From NCBI GenBank assembly GCA_036320915.1, contig JAXBDG010000009.1:1-64000 (forward strand): 64,000 bases of DNA. The letters run 5' to 3'. Each line of letters starts with the position of its first letter. Within the stretch, counting starts at the first letter, position 1. A program made the translations under genes and the position numbers. Positions 56,820 to 64,000 of the stretch are shown here, piece by piece. The notes under the pieces were generated by a model. The model was given only the letters and a program-made list of their open reading frames with translations. It was not told the origin of the DNA and ran no database searches. The DNA comes from Linnemannia elongata. Taxonomy: Eukaryota; Mortierellomycota; Mortierellomycetes; Mortierellales; Mortierellaceae.

Positions 56820-58557
56820 ATGTCTGACAACGTCGAAAACACCCCTGTCGAGGCAGTCGTCGCCACCGAGACCCCCGCCGTCGCTGAGGCCCCCGCTGCT
56901 ACTGAGGTCGCTGCTGTTGCTGCTGAGACTGCTGAGACTGTCCCCGCCACCACCTCTGATGCATCTGTTGTCGACAAGGATGAGGAGAAGGCTAAGATTC
57001 TCAAGCAGGTCGAGTTCTACTTCAGCGACTCGAACTTGCCCGTCGACAAGTTCTTGAACGAGTTGGTCAACAAGGCCAAGGACGGCTGTACGTATTCTTG
57101 ACCACATCTCTCTGTTGCTCATGCAACATAAACACACAAGCTACAGCGACAACATACACATACGCCACCGTTTCAACACAGACATACAGACTTGCCCAAA
57201 CAACAACTAAAGCTGGACCAATGCTGGATCGTGACTCGTGTTTTAACGCAAGAGTAGGAACCATTTTCAATTGGACTGACGCCTCTTTATGTACATATGC
57301 CCTGTTTAATGCGATCTAATAGACGTCTCGATCGCCAAGATTGCCTCGTTCAAGAGAATGCGCGACTTCAAGGACAGCGCATTGATTGTCGAGGCCCTTC
57401 GCGAGTCCAAGACTCTCTTGGAAGTCAGCGAAGATGGCTTGAAGGTCCGTCGCAAGGTCCCCATCGGCCCCATCGACGACTACCACAACCGCTCCATCTA
57501 CGCCGTAAGTCTTGTTTTGCGATTTGTTGAAAGACGCGTGCTCTTTGGTATGATCGCGTATTATTTTCTGGCGAGGATGCAAGGCTGATCCACTTCCATT
57601 TATTTATATTGATTAACAATGTTATAGAAAGGATTTGGTGAGGAGACCCCCTCTCTTCAGCTTGAGTTGGAGCAGTACTTTGGTGCTCTCGGTGATGTCA
57701 AGCAGGTTCGCATGAGACGCAAGAACGGCTCAAACGAATTCAAGGGATCGGTCTTTGTCGAGTATGCCACTTTGGATGAGGCCAACAAGGTCGGCTCCAG
57801 CAAGTTGCAGTACAACGGACAGGACTTGCTCGTCATGACCAAGTAAGTATTGTCATTCTTGGTTCTTCTGCAGGATTCTGGATCACTTTATATTGTCGCG
57901 TCAACTGCTTTCAGAAAAACTTTATCGTGCCAATTGCAAACACTGTGTGCAAAGAGACTGTTTTTGCTAACCCTATGTATTGTCTACATTTTCCAATTGA
58001 ATTCGTGCCTTCAACCAATTAGGAACGAGTACTGCGAGATGAAGGCAAAGCAGTTGGGATTGGACCCCGCCGAGATCAAGAAGAGCCAGATGAGCAAGGG
58101 ATTCGGCAACGAGAAGAAGAGACCCAGAGAGGAGGACACTGTTGAGGACCTCAAGGGCAAGGTTATTCGTTTGAGCGGCATTACCACTGGCGAGGGCGCA
58201 GGATTGAAGGAGATCAAGGAAGCCATGAAGGAGCACTTCCGTTATGGATACGTCTACTGGCCCAAGGAGACTAGCGTGATTGAGGTTCAGATTAAGGATG
58301 CTGACAAGGATGCTACCAAGGTTGTTGCAGATCTCCAGGCCATTAACTTTGAGTTCAACGGCATCAAGCCCGAGATCACTGTTGTTTCGGATGAAGACAC
58401 CCAAAAGTTTTTCGACGAGAAGAAGTCGTGGGAGTCCAACAATGTCCGTGAGCCCCGTGCTGGTCGTGGTGGCCGTGGTGGTCGCGGTGGTCGCGGTGGC
58501 CGCGGTGGCCGTGGTGGTCGTGGCGGCAACGACCGCAAGAAGATCCGCACCGACTAA
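56820..58557 (+). CDS. LHP1: La protein (LHP1/Sla1 homologue)
   Basis: Four exons: 56820-57087, 57323-57504, 57628-57842 and 58023-58557, giving 399 residues. The first 50 residues are an Ala/Glu/Val-rich leader. The La motif spans about 55-135 (ILKQVEFYFSDSNLPVDKFL, SIAKIASFKRMRDF) with the aromatic and Asp residues that bind 3'-UUU-OH. RRM1 is at about 148-222 (SIYAKGFGEETPSLQLELEQ; the RNP1-like KGSVFVEYAT). A nuclear-signal-like NEKKRPREED follows. RRM2 is about 257-350 (GKVIRLSGITTGEGAGLKEI). An Arg/Gly-rich tail of repeated GRGG (nt 58456-58530) and a basic NDRKKIRTD end the protein. By family it binds and protects nascent RNA polymerase III transcripts in the nucleus and assists tRNA maturation. 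Assignment is firm; the RGG tail is absent from budding-yeast Lhp1. Confidence 0.96.
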
Positions 58558-59048
58558 GTGCCTGTCACTTCGATGGGGACGATATTCCCTCTGCTTGTAT
58601 ACTTGTTTAGTCAGTCGTTACTTTCTTTTCTCGCTCCTTTACTCATTTTAGTCGTTTAACTCGCTTTGTTTCGCACACGCTCACACCCACACCCATACTC
58701 ACTCTCACACACACACACACACATCTTGTATTTGTTTTCTGCATCCGTCATTAAATGGCCACCGAGCCTTACTTAAAAAATGAATATATGTTCTAACGCG
58801 CGCTTTTTTGTTGCGTCTCTCTCATATGATCACATCTGATTGTGTGTCTGAGAACCCTTGAGCTAAGCCACTTGTTATTTTTGCCACCAATTATTAAACT
58901 GTCAATTCAAAGTTGACTGTGTATGTGTTTGTGCCTGGCAGGCTGAGTACTTGAGCTTTGTTTTCCTCTTGTTTCCTTACCCCTCTATCGCTCCCCTCTA
59001 TTCAGCGCGTTTACTTCTTGCCCATCCCCCTCCTTCTCTACTCCGACC
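58558..59048. other. La 3' region and checkpoint-gene promoter
   Basis: About 490 bp. It has a CA-rich stretch with a (CA)n run near 58710-58722, ATTAAA at 58751 and 58892 as possible polyadenylation signals, and a C+T-rich leader from 58960 to the next ATG. No gene seen. Confidence 0.6.
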
Positions 59049-62000
59049 ATGCCAGACAGCAGCCCCCCGCAGAGAAGGTCGACCTCAAAGAGTCCCTCCA
59101 TCCTCCCCGAGGAACTCACCAATCGACCCAGCCCCCTTCACTCACAACACTCTGACACCGACACCGATACTGCAGCTGCAACAACGACAGCAGTCGAACC
59201 ACTAGGACCACCTCCAACGCCAACAACACGTACAAACACTGCCACTGTCAATACCACTACGACCACGCGGACAAAGTCCTCCAGACACACTGCATCAACA
59301 ACCGCCATTGGCATCCTAGGACCAGTCCGCCATCCCTCGCAGAATGACTACCGCATAGCCAACAGTCCAATCACTGCTTTAACCAGCAGCAGCGAGAGTG
59401 GTGTCAGTACACTACAAGTCAGCGACTCTATCCTTCCCTCTTTGGACCCTTCTCCTGACACTCATCCCATCGGTACAGTCTCTTTTGGTTATTTTCTACA
59501 TCATGTGACGACACATGTTTTTTGGTTTTGCGGGTGCTAATTGTGGTAATTATCTATTGTTAATATTGCTACAACAGCACCTGCATCTGCCCAGAGCTTG
59601 TTCACAGGAACTAACCGGACGCGACGTGGAGAATATGACAACTACCATGGCGACCATCCTACACAACATCCCGAGGATCTCATCATTCCTGGCACCCAAA
59701 GCCCAAGTCTTGGTCCTCACGGACTCCAGGTGCTTCCGGAGGATGTTACTGAGGAACAGGCTGGAGATACCAGTTTCACACCCGCTTCCAACAAGGACGC
59801 CAGTTACTCCGACCCCAACAACTCCCTGGAAAACTCCAACAAGAGCAGCGACGACAGCTTTAGTAAAGCCAATCAATCAGCGGACTCGCAACAATCTAAT
59901 ACCAGTACTCGAAGCAATATTTCCGATCCTGATCGCAGCAGCGGTCATGGTTCTGGTTCTCAGCCATCTGGTTCTCAGAATTCTGGCTCTCAGAATTCTG
60001 GTTCTCAAAGGTCCACATCGAGTCGGAGCGGAAGAGGGAGCCATCGGACCTCAGGTTCTCCCTTTTCTGGTGGGAGTCAAAGAGGCTACCACTCCTCAGC
60101 TTCTCCAGGCAATTCTTCTTTGGATTCTCAGGTTTCTCAGGTTTCCCATGCCTCCCAGCATTCTGTAATGAGTTTCGCGGGAGTCAAGACCTCCACTCCT
60201 CGGAAAGAAGAGCATTCGCAACAGTCTACACCCTCTGACCCCAGTCCAGCCGTTTCCCAGCAATCCCCATTGGGTACCTATTCGACCAACCCCGACAGCC
60301 AACAATACCCAACACAGGAGAGTCAGCTCCACGGCCGATCGCCAACAGTTACCGTCCAGATGTCCAGACAAGTACAGCGATCAAGCCAGGAGATTATATC
60401 GCTCCAACTGCCGACTGCAGGAGTGGATCAACGCGGCATCGTTGGTCAGAAGAGGGTGACTGATCAGGACGACCACCTTACTCTACCCTTGGACGACTTT
60501 GGGCCAGACCCGCCACCAGATGATGTCGAGGCAGGCTTTCAAGAGGCGGAGGCCTCCTTTACCCAAGCTTCCTCTTCCCAAAGCCGCGGAAGGACCTACA
60601 AGGATGATGATGATGATGCAGGCGTCGGTGAAATCACCTCTCAAGATATTCATTCACCTTTACAGTCGCCTTCTCCTGCGAATTCAAAGAAGCGGAGCCA
60701 GAGAGATGAGGAGGATGACGATGTTGGGAGCCCGAACAAGGAGTCTTTCCGATATGAGTTTCTGCCCAGCGATGGAGAGGAGGACAAGAGTGGCGCCGAG
60801 AGATCGAGCATTGCCACTAGTCATCTCGAACTTCACTATACCATGGACGACGCCACCGACTCGCTGTCGATTCAACCACAGTCTCGATCACGTCCACCCT
60901 CCAGAACCGGTGCGGACGAAACTTCTTCGCCCCCTGCGATTCGTCCCAACAGCCCCACGAGCGCCAGTCAGCCACTAGAGGGACCCATGGTCACCCAAAA
61001 GTTGTCCAACCCGGTGCGATCTCGTACTCCATCATTGCCGTCTTCACCACCTTCAATCGCTAAAACGTCTGCTGTCAACCCAAAGTCCAAAGGCCGTCCC
61101 ACTCGGTCACCCCGCCGGCATGCTTCTCAGCCTGAGGAATTGCCATCATCTCAGAATAGTGGCAGTTCACAGTCTGGCTTGACCTCGTTCAGCGACAGGT
61201 TGCAAACAGTAGTAGTGGAGACCGATGCAGAGATCAAGCTCAGGGCCGCAGTAGAAATCAAGCGGAGACGAACTGTTTCGAGTAAGGACCTACAGGAGGA
61301 AGTGGCCTCCTCGGTCCTTTCGGAGGCTGATACTTTCTGGGTCAGTAGTGGGACGGAGGTCATGACCAAAGTGGTGACAACACAGGAGAAACCGGCTCCA
61401 AGGGAGCGTTCTAGATCGGGCTCACAGGAGATTGCCTCCTACCCAAACGAACAACCTTCTGAGACCGAGATCGAGGAACACTTGGCGTTGAGAGGTAAAG
61501 GCAAGGAGAAAGCTGTTGACGAGGGTGACGAAAACGTGTTGTCTTCAGCTGTAGGACCATCTTCCCGGACTCGTTCGGCCACCTCACCTTCGAAATCCCC
61601 AGCCCGGCCTAGGATCAACTCTCCTAGCCAGTTGCGGCGAAAAGGATCAAGGGGAGGATCAGCATCTATACCGTCTACTCGAACCAACCCTCCACGGAGA
61701 ACTCATTCCAGAGTGGAGGTTATGAGGCTGTACAAGACGAGCGATCCCGTCTGGGCACATTGGAACAGAGATTACTACGCAGGAACGGTAGAGGGCGAAG
61801 AATTGAACAAGTACAAGGTTCATTTTCTGGATGGAGACACTTCGGTGTGTGAGAGTGGCGAAATGCGTCCGTTGAGACTCCAGCTGGGTGCAGAGGTCTT
61901 GGCGGGGAGGAAAGAGGAAGGGAGGAAAGAGGAAGGAAAGAAAGAAATCTTGAACTACCTTGCGACAGTGGAAGGCTTCCAAATCTCGAAGGAGCTGCAT

Positions 62001-63454
62001 CAATCTCGAGTGGATGTCAGATTTGAGGACAACGCTGCGGCAAACGTGGCACTGCGTCATGTTGTGCTGACGCAGGATATGATAGACAAACTGGATCGCG
62101 ACATTGATTGGGATATGGAGGATCCGAGCGTTTCCGCAGCCGATCTGTTATCTCAGCCAGGTCCGTCTTCTGCGGAAGCGTCGACGCCGCCGAGCACCCC
62201 GAGGAGAGGCAAGGGACTCTCACGAGTTACCTCTACAGGAATATCGACTCCGAGTCGCCGGGGCAGGTCTGAGGCCCTCTCATCCTCGGCATCAACGACA
62301 CCAACTCGACGTGGGAAAGGTAACCAACTAAAATTTTCTCTTGAATGGAACGCTACGAGCCATTATTTTGGACATCACAACTTAGCCCACGGTTCATCTA
62401 CTAATGATGTTTTTGGCACTTTACATTTTCATTAAGTAGAAGGAGGGATTTTCAAGGACTTTAAGTTTGTTATATCTCTGGGAGACGACGCTAAAGTGAA
62501 AGATAAGGAGAGAATAGGTACGTGCTCAATACATATCCACCTGCTGTTGGCCCTTTGCAGAGAATGCTTGATAGCTAACATGGTTTAACCACGGATTATT
62601 ATACTAATCTACATACATAAAATAGTTAAAAATATCAACGATGGCAAGGGGGAAGTGTTGGAGGACTTTTCAAAGTTGGTTGGCATCCACCGGAGTGACC
62701 CACAAACGAATGTGGTGTTGATCGCTTACACTCATCTTCGGACGCCAAAGTATATGGACGCACTAGCCATGAATATTCCCCGTCTCTCCCATCGTTGGGT
62801 TGATGCCTGCCTCGACGCCGTAAGTTCTCCATCTTTGCTTGCACCACGCTGGCGTGTTATGCTTCTAAAGCTTTGTGAAGTACAATCTCGCTCACATGTT
62901 ACGTTTTTTGTTTACTACGAAAATAGGGCCAATTACTGCCTTATCATCACTACCGACTCCCAACAGGGTTCTCGAGAGAGCTGGGTGCCATTGTGTCCAA
63001 TGAGCCCATTAACGACCGTGGCATTTTTGATGGTCTGCGGATCGGACTTTGCGGTAGCGACCTAATGGTATGCCATACACTCCATTCTTTTATTGCTATG
63101 TGCCGTGAGTCGAAACAAGGGCTGCAATTATATCGGTCACTAATTGCTCTGCCTCTTTTTCTTCGTCTCCTTCCTTTTTACTCAATTGTAATCTCAAAAA
63201 AACAGAAAAAGTGGATGGACAAGCTGAAGGCAGCAGGAGCGACGGTAGTGAAGGTGACGGCGCGGTCGGGGCCGATGTCGTGCAACTACATTGTGTTTGT
63301 CGGTGCAGGTGATCACAAGGAGTTCTGCAACAAGCATGGACCAATGCCTTCGTTGGCGGAGGAATGGTTGATTCAGTGTATGATCAACCAGCGCATTGTG
63401 GCGATCGGGGAGCACCCTACTTATACTGACTTTAACAAGCACCCAGATGCTTAG
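59049..63454 (+). CDS. CRB2: Crb2/53BP1-type DNA-damage checkpoint mediator (Tudor, tandem BRCT)
   Basis: Six exons: 59049-59472, 59578-62319, 62440-62517, 62626-62819, 62927-63067 and 63206-63454, giving 1,275 residues. The N-terminal 850 residues are disordered and rich in SQ/TQ motifs, densest at about 250-420 (GSQNSGSQNSGSQ, DSQVSQVS), an SQ/TQ cluster of the kind phosphorylated by ATM/ATR kinases. A Tudor-like domain lies near 855-980 (VWAHWNRDYYAGTV, YKVHFLDGDTSVCESGEMRP), with a repetitive charged insert GRKEEGRKEEGKKE. Tandem BRCT repeats occupy about 1056-1275 (GIFKDFKFVISLGD, IPRLSHRWVDACLDA, GIFDGLRIGLCGSDL, SLAEEWLIQCMINQR) with the conserved Trp in each. By family, these proteins bind methylated H4 through Tudor and phosphorylated H2A through BRCT and activate the effector kinase Chk1 or Rad53. 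The length matches Rad9/Crb2 better than animal 53BP1. Confidence 0.9.
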
Positions 63455-64000
63455 ACCTGTTGACCCTTCTCTCTCTCTCTCTCTCTCTCTCCCTCTTGTT
63501 TTTTCTCCTTTTCTCTTCTCTATCGCTGTTTGATCTGTAAGTATTGCTTATTTTGAGTAGAAAAGTAAAATACCATCATTTTTTGTTTAGTAAGGTTTTT
63601 ATTTCTGGCTGATATATTGTGGCGAAAAGAGAAAGAGAGAGAGAGAGAGAGAGAGATTGAGGTTCAAATAGCACCACCTGTGTGCTAATGATTTGCGAGT
63701 ATGGAGATGGATATGGATTTGAAATGGATTGTGATAAAGTTATTGGGGGGAAAAATAGGTAGATATAGGAGTTGGTACAATTGGGATTATTCTAAAGCAA
63801 AAAGGAAAAAAAAAAAATAAGAGAAACAAAGAAGAGCAGAGAGAGGACGGAGTAATGTTGATAAAGTTGTGGAGGGAGAGTAGAGTATGTATGGGTAGGG
63901 ATAAGGTGATAAAGGGGAAGGGGAAGGGGAAGGAGCTGATCTACAGTATGAAAAGGACAAAGTGGGGGAGGGATCTAAAAAGCAATAAACGAACAAAGGT
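63455..64000. other. Right flank, 3' region of the checkpoint gene
   Basis: A (CT)n run at 63472-63492, then T-rich sequence, a (GA)n run at about 63631-63655 and G+A-rich sequence to the window end. The G+A-rich end could be the leader of a minus-strand gene or simply intergenic. No gene supported within the window. Confidence 0.6.

Overview
The window is nuclear DNA of a filamentous early-diverging fungus, most likely Mortierellomycotina (Mortierella, Linnemannia or Podila type). This is inferred from the gene families, not proven. The evidence is compact intron-rich genes with GTAAGT/GTATGT-like donors and short (A/C)TAG acceptors, long C+T-rich leaders ahead of start codons, an F-box/LRR-type gene, a Fanzor-type transposon relic, and fungal RHO1, CDC12 septin, beta-tubulin and TMEM184-type genes. 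No tRNA, rRNA or CRISPR array was seen.

Layout from left to right. 1-4.1 kb is non-coding, C+T-rich, with a 37-bp minisatellite. 4.2-5.8 kb is a single-exon F-box/LRR-like gene (+). 5.8-6.4 kb is a decayed Fanzor (eukaryotic TnpB-like) nuclease relic. 9.5-11.2 kb is a low-complexity protein with a possible SERTA-like motif (+). 12.3-17.4 kb is a RhoGAP protein (-). 20.3-22.8 kb is LIS1/PAC1 (-). 26.2-27.9 kb is RHO1 (+). 28.3-30.8 kb is a TMEM184/DUF300 membrane protein (-). 32.4-35.2 kb is septin CDC12 (+). 36.4-39.2 kb is beta-tubulin (-). 41.3-44.3 kb is the mitochondrial aspartate/glutamate carrier (+). 44.5-47.9 kb is glutamine-dependent NAD+ synthetase (+). 48.2-52.9 kb is phosphoinositide-specific phospholipase C (-). 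56.8-58.6 kb is the La protein (+). 59.0-63.5 kb is a Crb2/53BP1-type checkpoint mediator with Tudor and tandem BRCT domains (+).

Exon structures were worked out by hand from splice consensus, reading-frame continuity and family conservation. For all twelve multi-exon genes the exon lengths sum to an exact multiple of three and end at a stop codon. Several neighbours act in cell polarity and the cytoskeleton (RhoGAP, LIS1, RHO1, septin, beta-tubulin), but the tight LIS1-to-tubulin spacing may be chance. The aspartate/glutamate carrier and NAD+ synthetase lie head to tail 175 bp apart, and both touch NAD metabolism.

The observations most worth a second look are: the Fanzor relic directly behind the F-box gene; two in-frame donors in the RhoGAP gene that keep or remove the segment resembling the catalytic arginine finger; a 13-nt micro-exon in the DUF300 gene; a diverged 144-bp tandem duplication inside a RHO1 intron; and pyrimidine-rich blocks that follow the direction of transcription across the window.
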